A stretch of DNA of 64,000 bases, from positions 124,001-188,000 of the forward strand of contig NZ_JAIQDG010000018.1 of the NCBI RefSeq assembly GCF_020037125.1, given 5' to 3'. Positions 51,315 to 59,870 of this stretch are shown here, piece after piece. The DNA comes from Myxococcus sp. RHSTA-1-4 (lineage in GTDB: Bacteria; Myxococcota; Myxococcia; Myxococcales; Myxococcaceae). The translations under genes and the position numbers were made by a program. Position 1 is the first letter of the stretch; each line of letters opens with the position of its first letter. The notes beneath the pieces are model-generated. The model saw nothing but the letters and a program-made list of their open reading frames with translations, made no database searches and was not told the DNA's origin.

Positions 51315-51481
51315 GCGCGCTCCACCGCCGGAAGATGCTCCAGGGGCGCCCGGGATACAGCCGGGCCCGGCCCGGCCGTCCCGCCCCCATCCTCGGGGGA
51401 CAGCGGCTGCTCGCCGACAGGAGCACCGGGCCTCCGGCGAACGGCCCCCGTCGTGTCCTTCACCTGTTTCTCCGACCCCAT
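51311..51481 (-). CDS. Small hypothetical protein coupled to the PilZ gene (doubtful)
   Basis: 56 residues from ATG 51481 (MGSEKQVKDTTGAVRRRPG...), charged and Pro/Gly-rich, with no fold I recognise and no clear ribosome-binding site. It is offered because its TGA overlaps the PilZ ATG (ATGA, 51311-51314) and it fills most of the 291-base gap 51315-51605. It may be a leader or not translated at all. Confidence 0.35.
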   Translation of the reverse strand: MGSEKQVKDTTGAVRRRPGAPVGEQPLSPEDGGGTAGPGPAVSRAPLEHLPAVERA

Positions 51482-51605
51482 CGCGCGCGCATCATACGCG
51501 GCCCGTCCCGGACTGGAGTCCCCGAAATTCACCGGCTTCGTTTCCCGGCCCCCGAGAATGGGCGTCTCACCGGAGGTACCAGGGGGCCACGCCCCGTGTC
51601 CATCT

Positions 51606-52031
51606 TCAGCGGGGCACGTCCTTCTTCCGGGATTTCCACCAGTCCTCGCCGTAGCTGATGCAGATCTGCTCGCCGGGGTGGATGTCACGCAGCGCGTAGA
51701 AGGAGAAGAGGTCGCGGTCCACCGCCCGGTAGTACGCGGCGTTGGGCTCCTGCGAGTGGTTGTAGATCATCCCGTAGCCCATCACGAGGGCAACCCAGTC
51801 TCCCTCGCGAGGCTCCTCCTTCTCGCCCCACTTGATTTGAAAGACGTAGTCGTCGAGCGGGGGCATCCGGGCGTGCTTGTGCAGCACCTTGAGGTAATGG
51901 CACTCCTCGATGAGGTCTCCCGCCGGGATGAGCTCATCCGTGAAGACTCCGTAGCCCCACTCGCACGGCCGGACCTTCACGCCTGGATGGATGTACAGCG
52001 CTGCGCCCTGGTTCATGAGTCCCTGGCCCAC
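51606..52031 (-). CDS. SET-domain protein
   Basis: 141 residues (GTG 52031; ATG 52016 is an alternative). It is a stand-alone SET core: GYGVFTDELIPAGDLIEECHYL near the N-terminus, the pseudoknot GYGMIYNHSQEPNAAYY (85-101) and EQICISYGEDWW (121-132). SET domains transfer methyl groups from SAM to lysines. Eukaryote-type pre- and post-SET parts are absent, as usual in bacteria. Substrate unknown; adjacent to pdp and 20 bases downstream of it. Confidence 0.82.
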   Translation of the reverse strand: MGQGLMNQGAALYIHPGVKVRPCEWGYGVFTDELIPAGDLIEECHYLKVLHKHARMPPLDDYVFQIKWGEKEEPREGDWVALVMGYGMIYNHSQEPNAAYYRAVDRDLFSFYALRDIHPGEQICISYGEDWWKSRKKDVPR

Positions 52032-52051
52032 CGGCCCCCGTGCTTCCGTGA

Positions 52052-53368
52052 CTACTCCACCCGCTCCCGCACCAGCGGCCGCGCCGGAGGCGCCGCGTCC
52101 CCGAACCGGTACGCCGCCAGCAGGCGTGCCTTCACGCCCTCCACCGGCCCCGCGTCGTTGTAGTGCACCCGCACCACGGGCTCGCCCTTCGTCACCCGCT
52201 CGCCCGTCTTCTTCAGCAGCGTGAAGCCCACCGCCGGGTCAATCCTGCTGTCCACCCGCTGCCGGCCCGCGCCCAGCGCCACGCCCGCCAGGCCCACGCC
52301 CTCCGTGTCAATCGCCGTCACCCAGCCGTCCCGGGGCGCCACCACGTCCACCGTGGACTTCGCCTGCGGCAGCAGCGAGTAGTCGTCAATCGCGCGAGGG
52401 TCTCCGCCCTGCGCCTGGACGATTTCCTTCAGCTTGCGCACCGCGCTGCCGTCCTCCACCGCCTTGCGCAGCTTCTCGCGCGCCTCCTCCACCGTCGCCG
52501 CCTTCTTCCCCAGCACCAGCATCTCCGCCGTCAGCGCGTAGGTAATCTCCGTGTAGTCCTCCGGAGCCTCGCCGCGGAGCATGTCCACCGCCTCCATCAC
52601 CTCCAGCGCGTTGCCCACCTTCCGGCCCAGCGGCTGGTCCATGTCCGTGAGCAGCGCCACCACCTTCTTCCCCATCTCCGCGCCCAGGCCAATCATCGTC
52701 TTCGCCAGCAGCCGGGCATCCTCGTCGCGCTTCATGAAGGCCCCGCTGCCCACCTTCACGTCCAGCACCAGCGCGTCGATGCCCTCCGCCAGCTTCTTGC
52801 TCATGATGGACGACGCAATCAGCGGGATGCAGTCCACCGTCGCCGTCACGTCGCGCAGCGCGTAGAGCTTCTTGTCCGCCGGCGCCACCTGCGCCGTCTG
52901 GCCAATCAGGCAGCAGCCCACCTCGCGCACCAGCCGCCGGTACTCCGACGTCGGCAGATTCACGTTGAAGCCCGGAATCGACTCCAGCTTGTCCAGCGTC
53001 CCGCCCGTGTGCCCCAGCCCCCGCCCCGAAATCATGGGCACGGGCACCCCGCAGGCCGCCGCCAGCGGCGCCAGGCTGAGCGACACCTTGTCCCCCACCC
53101 CACCCGTCGAGTGCTTGTCCACCTTCACGCCCGGCGTGTCCGACAGGTCCAGCACCTCGCCGGACTCCAGCATCGCCCGTGCCCAGGCGCCCAGCTCCCG
53201 GGAGTCCAGCCCCTTGAAGAAGACGGCCATGCACATGGCGGCCATCTGGTAGTCCGCCACCGTCCCCGCCGTATACGCCTGGATGAACGCGCGGATGTCC
53301 GCCGGGTCCAGCCGGCCACCATCCCGCTTTGCCTTGATGAGCTCGTAGGGTTGCACGGCCCTGCCCAT
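52052..53368 (-). CDS. pdp: Pyrimidine-nucleoside phosphorylase
   Basis: 438 residues from ATG 53368, giving the usual N-terminus (YELIKAKRDGGRL). Family markers: KHSTGGVGDKVSLSLAPLAA with the phosphate-binding loop, SGRGLGHTGGTLDKLESIPG, LYALRDVTATVDCIPLIASSIMSKK, and DVKVGSGAFMK. It cleaves uridine, thymidine and deoxyuridine with phosphate to give (deoxy)ribose-1-phosphate. It is divergent from the nucleoside importer, sharing a 64-base gap, so both may be expressed together. Confidence 0.92.
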   Translation of the reverse strand: MGRAVQPYELIKAKRDGGRLDPADIRAFIQAYTAGTVADYQMAAMCMAVFFKGLDSRELGAWARAMLESGEVLDLSDTPGVKVDKHSTGGVGDKVSLSLAPLAAACGVPVPMISGRGLGHTGGTLDKLESIPGFNVNLPTSEYRRLVREVGCCLIGQTAQVAPADKKLYALRDVTATVDCIPLIASSIMSKKLAEGIDALVLDVKVGSGAFMKRDEDARLLAKTMIGLGAEMGKKVVALLTDMDQPLGRKVGNALEVMEAVDMLRGEAPEDYTEITYALTAEMLVLGKKAATVEEAREKLRKAVEDGSAVRKLKEIVQAQGGDPRAIDDYSLLPQAKSTVDVVAPRDGWVTAIDTEGVGLAGVALGAGRQRVDSRIDPAVGFTLLKKTGERVTKGEPVVRVHYNDAGPVEGVKARLLAAYRFGDAAPPARPLVRERVE

Positions 53369-53432
53369 AGCAGGAACCCGGGCCCTCATGCACTCCGGGA
53401 AAGGCACGGCGGCATCTGGTACATAGCGGCCC

Positions 53433-54626
53433 ATGATGCTCCGCCTCCAGGTTCTCGCCCTCGCCGCCCTCCTGTGCGCGTGCTCCAAGAAGGAAGAGCC
53501 GGCCCCCGCCGCCGGTGCCCAGGGCCCCGCCACCACCGAGCCGTCCGCCAGGAAGCCCATTCCCGTGGGCCTCGTCATCGACGTGGGCGGGCGCGGTGAC
53601 CACTCGTTCAACGACGCCGCCCTCCGCGGCCTGGAGCTGTACGCCGCCGGCAAGCGCTACGAGGGCGGCAAGTACGTGGACGCCACCCCCACCGAGGTCC
53701 GCGAGACGCTCCCGCCCCACATGGCGTCGCTCGCCTCCTCGATTCAGCCCCTGCCCGTGAAGCCCATGGTCCTCCAGAGCAAGGCCCAGGAGGACTACAC
53801 CCCCAACCTCCAGCTCCTCGTGGACCAGGGCGCCCAGCTCACCGTGGGCAACGGCTACATGCTCGCCAACGCGGTGCGTGCCGCCGCCCAGGAGAACCCG
53901 AAGGCGCGGTTCCTGCTCATCGACAGCCAGGTGCTGGACGCGCAGGGCAAGGTGCTCAAGCTGCCCAACGTGCGCACCGTCCTGTTCAAGGAGCAGGAGG
54001 GCAGCTTCCTCGTCGGCGCCCTGGCCGGCCTGGTGACGAAGACGGGCAAGGTGGGCTTCGTGGGCGGCATCGAGGTGCCCCTCATCCAGCGCTTCGAGGT
54101 GGGCTACCGCGCGGGCGTCAAGACGACGAACCCCCAGGTCGCGCAGACGTTGATGAGCGTCTACACCGGCAGCTTCAACAACATGGCCGCCGGCAAGCAG
54201 GTGGCCCAGGACCTCATCGCCAAGGGCGCGGACGTCATCTTCCACGCGGCGGGCGCGGACGGCATCGGCGTCATCCAGGCGGTGAAGGAGGCGCGCGCGG
54301 CCGGCAAGAGCGTGTATGCCATCGGCGTGGACTCGGACCAGTCGCACGTGGCGCCGGACGCCATCCTCACCTCGATGATGAAGCACACCGACCTGGCCAT
54401 CTACCAGGCGACGAAGGACCTGGTGGAAGGGAAGTTCTCCGCGGGTGAGCAGGTGCTCGGCCTCAAGGAAAACGGCGTGGGCATGGCCGAGGTGCGGGTG
54501 GACTTCCCCGGCAAGGCGGAGGCCCTCCAGAAGGTGGACGCCCTGCGCCAGCGCATCGTCGCCGGTGAAATCCAGGTGCCGGCCGTGCCGGCCGAACTCG
54601 CCTCCTTCCAGGCAGCCGCGCCCTGA
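53433..54626 (+). CDS. BMP-family nucleoside-binding lipoprotein
   Basis: 397 residues. Lipobox LLCAC (Cys 17). Family pieces include PVGLVIDVGGRGDHSFNDAALRGLE, NPKARFLLIDSQV, VRTVLFKEQEGSFLVGALAG, GFVGGIEVPLIQRFEVGYRAG and AIGVDSDQSH. Proteins of this family capture nucleosides or related sugars for ABC import. First gene of a four-gene import operon with overlapping or adjacent frames. Confidence 0.9.
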   Translation: MMLRLQVLALAALLCACSKKEEPAPAAGAQGPATTEPSARKPIPVGLVIDVGGRGDHSFNDAALRGLELYAAGKRYEGGKYVDATPTEVRETLPPHMASLASSIQPLPVKPMVLQSKAQEDYTPNLQLLVDQGAQLTVGNGYMLANAVRAAAQENPKARFLLIDSQVLDAQGKVLKLPNVRTVLFKEQEGSFLVGALAGLVTKTGKVGFVGGIEVPLIQRFEVGYRAGVKTTNPQVAQTLMSVYTGSFNNMAAGKQVAQDLIAKGADVIFHAAGADGIGVIQAVKEARAAGKSVYAIGVDSDQSHVAPDAILTSMMKHTDLAIYQATKDLVEGKFSAGEQVLGLKENGVGMAEVRVDFPGKAEALQKVDALRQRIVAGEIQVPAVPAELASFQAAAP

Positions 54627-56266
54627 TTTCCCTCCGGCACATCCACAAGGCGTTCGGCGCCTGCGTCTCGCTGGCGGACGCGTCGCTCGACATCCGCGAG
54701 GGCGAATTGCTCGCCGTGGTGGGCGAGAACGGCGCGGGCAAGTCCAGCCTGATGAACGTCCTCTACGGCCTCTACCAGCCCGACGTGGGCGAGGTGTCCG
54801 TGGACGGGCAGCCCGTGCGCTTCAAGAGCCCCCGTGACGCGATTGCCCGGGGCATCGGCATGGTGCACCAGCACTTCATGCTCGTGCCCACGCTGACGGT
54901 GGCGGAGAACGTGGTGCTCGGCCGCGAGCCCACGCGCCGGGGCCTGTTCGACCTGGAGCGCGCCGTCAGCGAGGTGGCCGCCACCTGCGCCCGCTTCGGA
55001 TTCCAGCTCGAGCCGCGCGCCCGCGTGGACACCCTCACGGTGGGCTCGCAGCAGAAGGTGGAAATCGTCAAGGCGCTGCACCGGGGGGCGCAGGTGCTCG
55101 TGCTCGACGAGCCCACCGCCGTGCTCACGCCCCAGGAGTCCGACGAGCTGGCCCACATCATGCGCGGCCTCGTCGCGCAGGGACGCACCGTGGTGCTCAT
55201 CAGTCACAAGCTGAAGGAAGTGCTCGGCGTGGCCGACCGCGTCGCCGTCATGCGCCGGGGACGGGTGGTGGCCGAGGTGCGCGCGGCGGAGACCACCGTC
55301 GAGCAACTGGCCAGCCTCATGGTGGGTGAGGGGCACTCCGCGCGGGCCGCGGGCCTCGCGGACCTTCATGGCGGTATCCCCCCCGGAGCGGCCACGGCGA
55401 GGCATGAGCCGGCGTCTTCAGGCGCCGCGCGGCCCCCGGGCGAGGCCACCCCGACACTCACCGCCGAGCCAGGCTCGCGGCCTCCGGGAGAGACGTCCCT
55501 GGCGGGCGCGGTGCTGCTGGAGGCGCGCGGGCTCCAGGCGCTGGGCGACAACGGGCGCCCGGCCCTGCGCGGGGTGGACCTCACCGTGCGCGCGGGCGAA
55601 ATCGTCGGCATCGCGGGCGTGGACGGAAACGGGCAGCGCGAGCTGGCCGAGGTGCTCACCGGCCTGCGCCCGCTGACGTCCGGCGAGGGCACGCTGCTCG
55701 GAGGCCCGCTGGCCGGCCTCACCCCCGCCCAGGCGCGCGGGCGCGGCGTGGGCCACGTCCCCGAGGACCGGCTGCGCCGCGCGGTGGTGAAGGCCCTCAC
55801 CGTGGAGGAGAACGTGGCGCTGGGCCGGCACACGCGGCCGCCCTTCGCCCGGGGCCCCTGGATTGACTTCTCCGGCCGCCGCGAGCGCACGCAGGCCCTG
55901 CTGTCCGCCTACGACGTGCGCCCGCCGGACCCGGCGGTGCCCCTGCACGCCCTGTCCGGCGGCAACCAGCAGAAGGTGGTGGTGGCGCGCGAGCTGGACG
56001 CCCGGCCGAAGCTGCTCGTCGTCGTACAGCCCACGCGCGGCCTGGACATCGGCGCGGTGGCCCAGGTGCACGCGAAGCTGCGCGAGGCCCGAGAGCAGGG
56101 CGCCGGCGTGCTGCTGGTGTCCCTGGACCTGGAGGAAGTCCTGAAGCTGTCGGACCGCGTCTACGTCTTCTTCGAGGGCCGCGTGACGGGCCACTTCACC
56201 CGGCCGGAGTACGACGAGCGGGAGCTGGGACGGCGCATGCTGGGAGCGGGGACGGGCCATGGCTGA
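54623..56266 (+). CDS. Nucleoside ABC importer, double-ATPase subunit (non-canonical start)
   Basis: 547 residues. Two ATPase halves: Walker A GENGAGKSS and signature in VGSQQKVE for the first, VDGNGQRELAEVL-type degenerate P-loop and LSGGNQQK for the second, as in RbsA/NupO-type importers. No ATG, GTG or TTG lies in frame between the stop at 54566-54568 and TTG 54707; starting at 54707 would remove the first strand and the A-loop aromatic residue (F in KAFG). CTG 54623, overlapping the preceding TGA (CTGA), or ATT 54626 must be the start. I give CTG. Followed by two permeases. Confidence 0.88.
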   Translation: MISLRHIHKAFGACVSLADASLDIREGELLAVVGENGAGKSSLMNVLYGLYQPDVGEVSVDGQPVRFKSPRDAIARGIGMVHQHFMLVPTLTVAENVVLGREPTRRGLFDLERAVSEVAATCARFGFQLEPRARVDTLTVGSQQKVEIVKALHRGAQVLVLDEPTAVLTPQESDELAHIMRGLVAQGRTVVLISHKLKEVLGVADRVAVMRRGRVVAEVRAAETTVEQLASLMVGEGHSARAAGLADLHGGIPPGAATARHEPASSGAARPPGEATPTLTAEPGSRPPGETSLAGAVLLEARGLQALGDNGRPALRGVDLTVRAGEIVGIAGVDGNGQRELAEVLTGLRPLTSGEGTLLGGPLAGLTPAQARGRGVGHVPEDRLRRAVVKALTVEENVALGRHTRPPFARGPWIDFSGRRERTQALLSAYDVRPPDPAVPLHALSGGNQQKVVVARELDARPKLLVVVQPTRGLDIGAVAQVHAKLREAREQGAGVLLVSLDLEEVLKLSDRVYVFFEGRVTGHFTRPEYDERELGRRMLGAGTGHG

Positions 56267-57401
56267 GCGGCTGAAAGCCATCCTCCCGTCGGTGCTCTCC
56301 GTGCTGCTGGCGCTCGCGGTGTGCTGGGCGCTCATCGCCTTCACGATGACCTCCGGCACCGCCACGGACGCCTACCTCCAGATGTTATGGGGTGGCATTG
56401 GCAACTGGCCTTCATTCCTGGACGGAGCCGCCGCCACCGTCCTCACCCGCCCCCTGGGCGAGTCCGCGATGAAGGCCGCGCTGCTCACCCTCACCGGCCT
56501 GTCCGTGGCGGTGGCCTTCAAGGTGGGCCTCTTCAACATCGGCGCGCAGGGGCAGATGATCCTGGGCGCGCTGGCCGCCGCGGTGGTGGGCGCACAGCTC
56601 TCGCTTCCCTCCGCGCTGCACGTGCCGGCGGCGCTCCTGGGCGCGGCGCTCGCGGGGGCGGCGTGGGCGGGGCTCGCCGCCCTCCTCAAGCTCTACCGCG
56701 GCGTGCACGAGGTCATCTCCACCATCATGCTCAACTGGGTGGCGGTGAGCCTGGTGGACAACTGGCTCGTCATCGGCCCCCTGCGCGGCGTGGCCGAGGC
56801 CGGCCAGTCCATCACCGGCACCGCTGAAATCCAGGCCACCGCGGTGCTCCCCCGGCTGCTCGGAGACCTCTCCCGCCTCAACCTGGGCTTCCCCCTGGCG
56901 CTGCTCCTGGCCCTGGCGGTGTGGGCCTGGCTTGCGCGCACGCGCCCCGGCTTCGAGACGCGCGCGGTGGGCCTGGGCGCCGAGGCCGCTCGCGCCGCCG
57001 GCGTCCCGGTGGCGCGGCGCACCGGCGTGGCCATGGCGCTGGCCGGGGCCCTGGCCGGGCTCGCGGGCGCGGTGCTCGTGCTGGGCACGGAGGGGCGCTA
57101 CCCCGGCACGCTGGGCGCGCCCTACGGCTTCGACGGCATCGCCATCGCCCTCATCGGCAACAACCACCCGCTGGGCGCCACCGTGGCCGCGCTCTTCTTC
57201 GGCGTGCTGCGCGCGGGCGGCACGCGCATGCAGCTCCTGGGCGTCCACAAGAGCTTCCCCGAGCTCATCCAGGGGCTCGCGCTGCTCTTCGTCGCCGGCC
57301 GCATGGTGTGGCTGGCCGTGTTGCGCCGCCGCCAGGCCTCTCCCGGCTCCGGCCCCGCGCCCGCCGCCGTGACGCCCTCGACGGAGGCTCCCCGTGTCTG
57401 A
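56259..57401 (+). CDS. Nucleoside ABC importer permease (first)
   Basis: 380 residues, about nine or ten membrane helices. VAFKVGLFNIGAQGQMILGALAA is the family hallmark, along with EVISTIMLNWVAVSLVDNW and YGFDGIAIALIGNNHPLGA. It overlaps the ATPase gene by 8 bases and the second permease by 8, typical of BMP-type (NupP-like) operons. It carries nucleosides across the inner membrane. Confidence 0.88.
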   Translation: MAERLKAILPSVLSVLLALAVCWALIAFTMTSGTATDAYLQMLWGGIGNWPSFLDGAAATVLTRPLGESAMKAALLTLTGLSVAVAFKVGLFNIGAQGQMILGALAAAVVGAQLSLPSALHVPAALLGAALAGAAWAGLAALLKLYRGVHEVISTIMLNWVAVSLVDNWLVIGPLRGVAEAGQSITGTAEIQATAVLPRLLGDLSRLNLGFPLALLLALAVWAWLARTRPGFETRAVGLGAEAARAAGVPVARRTGVAMALAGALAGLAGAVLVLGTEGRYPGTLGAPYGFDGIAIALIGNNHPLGATVAALFFGVLRAGGTRMQLLGVHKSFPELIQGLALLFVAGRMVWLAVLRRRQASPGSGPAPAAVTPSTEAPRV

Positions 57402-58323
57402 CGTCCTCCACGCCCTGCTCTTCTCCACCCTGGACGCGGCGCCCGCGCTCGTCTTCGCCGCCCTGGGCGCGGTGCTGTCCGAGCGCGCCGGCGTGGTGGC
57501 CGTGGGCGTGGAGGGAATGATGCGCGTGGGCGCCTTCTGCGCGGCGGTGGCGGCGCTGGCCATGCCCACGCCCCTGGCCGTCGGCGTGGGCATGCTCGCG
57601 GGCGCGGCGCTGGCCGCGGTGCACGGCTTCCTCACCATCCGCTGGCGCTCGGACCAGGTGGTGTCCGGCATCGCCCTCAACCTGGTGGCCCTGGCCGGCG
57701 GCACCTTCCTGCTGGAGTCCCTCTACGGGCCCAACGGCACGCCGCCCATCCAGCAGCTCTCCCGCTGGGAGCTGCCCGGGCTCGCCTCGGTGCCCGTGCT
57801 GGGCGCCCTGTCCGGGCACTCGGCGCCCACGTACCTGGCGCTGGTGCTGCCCTTCGCCTTCCAGTTCCTCCTGGCGCGCACGCCCCTGGGCCTGCGGCTG
57901 CGCGCGGTGGGTGACAAGCCCCACGCGGTGGCCACGCTGGGCCTGTCCGTGGCGGGCCTGCGCTGGGGCGCGGTGCTGGGCGGAGGGCTGCTGGCGGGCC
58001 TGGGCGGCGCCGTCCTCTCCACCGCCGTCCTGGACCGCTTCGAGCAGCACACCCCCGCGGGCCTGGGCTTCATGGCCCTGGCCGCCATGGTGTTCGGCCG
58101 GTGGACCCCCGTGGGCGCCTTCCTCGCCGCCGCCTTCTTCGCCTTCGGGAACGCGCTGCGAATCGGCCTCGTCTCCAGCGCCCCCGGCCTGCTGGAGCTC
58201 GTACCGCAGGGCGTGTTGCTGGCCCTCCCCTACATGCTCACCCTCACCCTCCTCACCCTCCAGGGTCAGCGAAGCAGCGCCCCCGCCGCACTGGGTACGC
58301 CCTATGAGCAGGAGTCGCGCTGA
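57394..58323 (+). CDS. Nucleoside ABC importer permease (second)
   Basis: 309 residues, about eight helices. It starts LLFSTLDAAPALVFAALGAVLSERAGVVAVGVEGMM, the family marker, and contains GIALNLVALAGGTFLLESLYG and GLGFMALAAMVFGRW. It pairs with the first permease (NupQ-like). Last gene of the import operon; hairpin-rich DNA follows. Confidence 0.88.
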   Translation: MSDVLHALLFSTLDAAPALVFAALGAVLSERAGVVAVGVEGMMRVGAFCAAVAALAMPTPLAVGVGMLAGAALAAVHGFLTIRWRSDQVVSGIALNLVALAGGTFLLESLYGPNGTPPIQQLSRWELPGLASVPVLGALSGHSAPTYLALVLPFAFQFLLARTPLGLRLRAVGDKPHAVATLGLSVAGLRWGAVLGGGLLAGLGGAVLSTAVLDRFEQHTPAGLGFMALAAMVFGRWTPVGAFLAAAFFAFGNALRIGLVSSAPGLLELVPQGVLLALPYMLTLTLLTLQGQRSSAPAALGTPYEQESR

Positions 58324-58357
58324 CGCCCGCCCCAAGGGGATGGGTATTTAAGGACCC

Positions 58358-58618
58358 GGGTCAATTTTGATTCCTGGTCAGGAGTGACCCCCTGGCGTCG
58401 GCTGTACGACAGGCTGGAACAGGTTCCAGCCGTCCACCGGACACTCCAAACCCCCGCCGTTATTGGGCTGACCTCCACCTGGATTGATCGGCCACCGATC
58501 AAACCCGGGCCCCTGGCCCGGCATGGAACCCGCATGGACCCCAGCCGGTATCGGACCGCGTACCGGACTGGACGCAGGCTCCGGGGGGGAAGTCGCATCC
58601 AGTCCGGTATGCGGTCCG
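58358..58618. repeat. Run of five inverted repeats in a gene-free stretch
   Basis: The gap 58324-58679 (356 bases) holds no convincing gene but five hairpins: GGGTCA/TGACCC (58358-58363/58385-58390) enclosing TCCTG/CAGGA (58372-58376/58379-58383); GGCTGGAAC/GTTCCAGCC (58412-58420/58423-58431); TTGATCGG/CCGATCAA (58484-58491/58495-58502); CCGGGCC/GGCCCGG (58505-58511/58515-58521); and the 24-base arms 58552-58575/58595-58618. It may be a structured RNA, a mobile palindromic element, or a terminator/attenuator set between the importer and the next gene. Confidence 0.6.
58552..58618. repeat. Long inverted repeat, 24-base arms with 19-base loop
   Basis: Arms 58552-58575 and 58595-58618 are complementary at 22 of 24 positions; one of the two differences is a G-T wobble in the plus-strand RNA. 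The loop is Gly-rich in G. Within the left arm CCGGTA-type units repeat (58546-58566), allowing an alternative fold. It would form a very stable hairpin about 60 bases before the next gene's ATG. Confidence 0.65.
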
Positions 58619-58679
58619 TAGGAACACTTGTTGGAACCTCCGGGCGCGTTGGGCCCGGTCACATGGTGGGGGTGGCGTG

Positions 58680-59852
58680 ATGCTGGAGACGACGGGAATG
58701 ACCGCAGCGGCGTACCGGCCCCGGGTGCTGGCCGTGGACGTGGAGTCGGGCGGCATGGAGCGGCTGTGCTCCATCCTGGCTCCTGCCGGTTATGACGTGC
58801 TGCCAGCCAGCGGGAAGGCGGCGGCCGCGGTGGCCTCACGGCAGTCCGCGGACCTGTTGCTCCTGGACGTGGCGCGGCCCGGGACGGATGGCCTGGCGGC
58901 CTACCGCCGGCTCCGGGCGGAGCTGGGCGGCCCGTCGCTCCCGGTGCTCATGCTCACCCCCCATGCGGACCGGCAGACGCGCCGCGAGGTGCTGGAGGCC
59001 GGAGTGGACGACCTGCTCATCACCGAACCGCTGGACCCGCTGGAGCTGAAGGTCCGCGTGCACACCCTGCTGGAGCTGAAGGCCCACCGTGAGGCGGGTG
59101 GCCAGCGCGCCGAGGCGCTGCTGGATCCACGCACCCGCTGGGTGGAGATGGAGCGGCTGGCCCGCCTCGGCACGCTGGCGGCGGACGTGGCGCAGAACCT
59201 GGGCCGCGTGGGCCAGGGCCTGCAGCAGGCGCTGGCGCACGTGCAGACGCGCGCCCTGCAAGGGCTGCCTCCGGACGCCGCGGAGCTGAAGAAGCTGGGC
59301 GTGGCGGGTGAGCAGATGCGGCTGCACGGCCAACATCTCCTCTCGCTGGGCCCCACCAGCCCCAAGGACATCCAGCGCTTCGACCTGCGGGAGCTGGTGC
59401 CCGGCGTGGTGGAGCGCATGCGCGCCGCCGGCCGGCTGGGCTCGGCCGAGGTGAAGGTGCTGCTGCCCGAGGACCCCATCGCGGTGATCTTCAACCGCCG
59501 CCAGCTCGAGCAGGTGCTGGTGGAGCTGCTGTCCAACGCGGCGGACGCGGTGGAGGACGTGAAGGACCGCCCGCGCCGCATCCACGTGGGCGTGGAGCTG
59601 CCGGACATGTTCGGCGACTTCGGCCCGCGCCTGTTCGTCAAGGACACCGGCATCGGCATCTTCGAGGACGAGCTGCAGGCCGTCTTCGAGCCGTACTACA
59701 CGACGAAGGCGCCGGAGAAGGGCGCCGGCCTGGGCCTCACCGTGGCGCGCGCCCTGGTGGAGGCCATGGGCGGCAAGCTGACGGCGCAGAGCCGCGTCAA
59801 CCTGGGCAGCACCTTCGTGGTGGAGCTGCCCGAGCAGACGTCGTCCTGGTAG
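58680..59852 (+). CDS. Receiver-histidine-kinase-like protein lacking key residues
   Basis: 390 residues from ATG 58680 (GGGGG upstream). N-terminal receiver-like domain (15-135) has the phosphoacceptor D63 in LLLLDVARPGTDG, but the second acidic pair is reduced (VLAVDVES, one Asp) and the switch Lys is Glu (E116 in LITEPLDP). The dimerisation helix reads LGTLAADVAQNLGRVGQ, with Gln172 where the H-box His should be. The ATPase domain is intact: VLVELLSNAADAV, KDTGIGIFED, EKGAGLGLTVAR. It may regulate other kinases or bind ATP without phosphotransfer. No signal or membrane helices. Confidence 0.82.
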   Translation: MLETTGMTAAAYRPRVLAVDVESGGMERLCSILAPAGYDVLPASGKAAAAVASRQSADLLLLDVARPGTDGLAAYRRLRAELGGPSLPVLMLTPHADRQTRREVLEAGVDDLLITEPLDPLELKVRVHTLLELKAHREAGGQRAEALLDPRTRWVEMERLARLGTLAADVAQNLGRVGQGLQQALAHVQTRALQGLPPDAAELKKLGVAGEQMRLHGQHLLSLGPTSPKDIQRFDLRELVPGVVERMRAAGRLGSAEVKVLLPEDPIAVIFNRRQLEQVLVELLSNAADAVEDVKDRPRRIHVGVELPDMFGDFGPRLFVKDTGIGIFEDELQAVFEPYYTTKAPEKGAGLGLTVARALVEAMGGKLTAQSRVNLGSTFVVELPEQTSSW

Positions 59853-59870
59853 TCACGCCGCGCCCGCCGC

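Noticed and set aside
54707..54709. TTG as start of the nucleoside ABC ATPase
   Set aside because: It would remove the first strand and A-loop residues that are clearly encoded upstream in the same frame.
58378..58839. Minus-strand 153-codon frame across the hairpin region
   Set aside because: Pro/Gly-rich, covers inverted repeats and the start of the degenerate kinase gene, and has no fold or ribosome-binding site.
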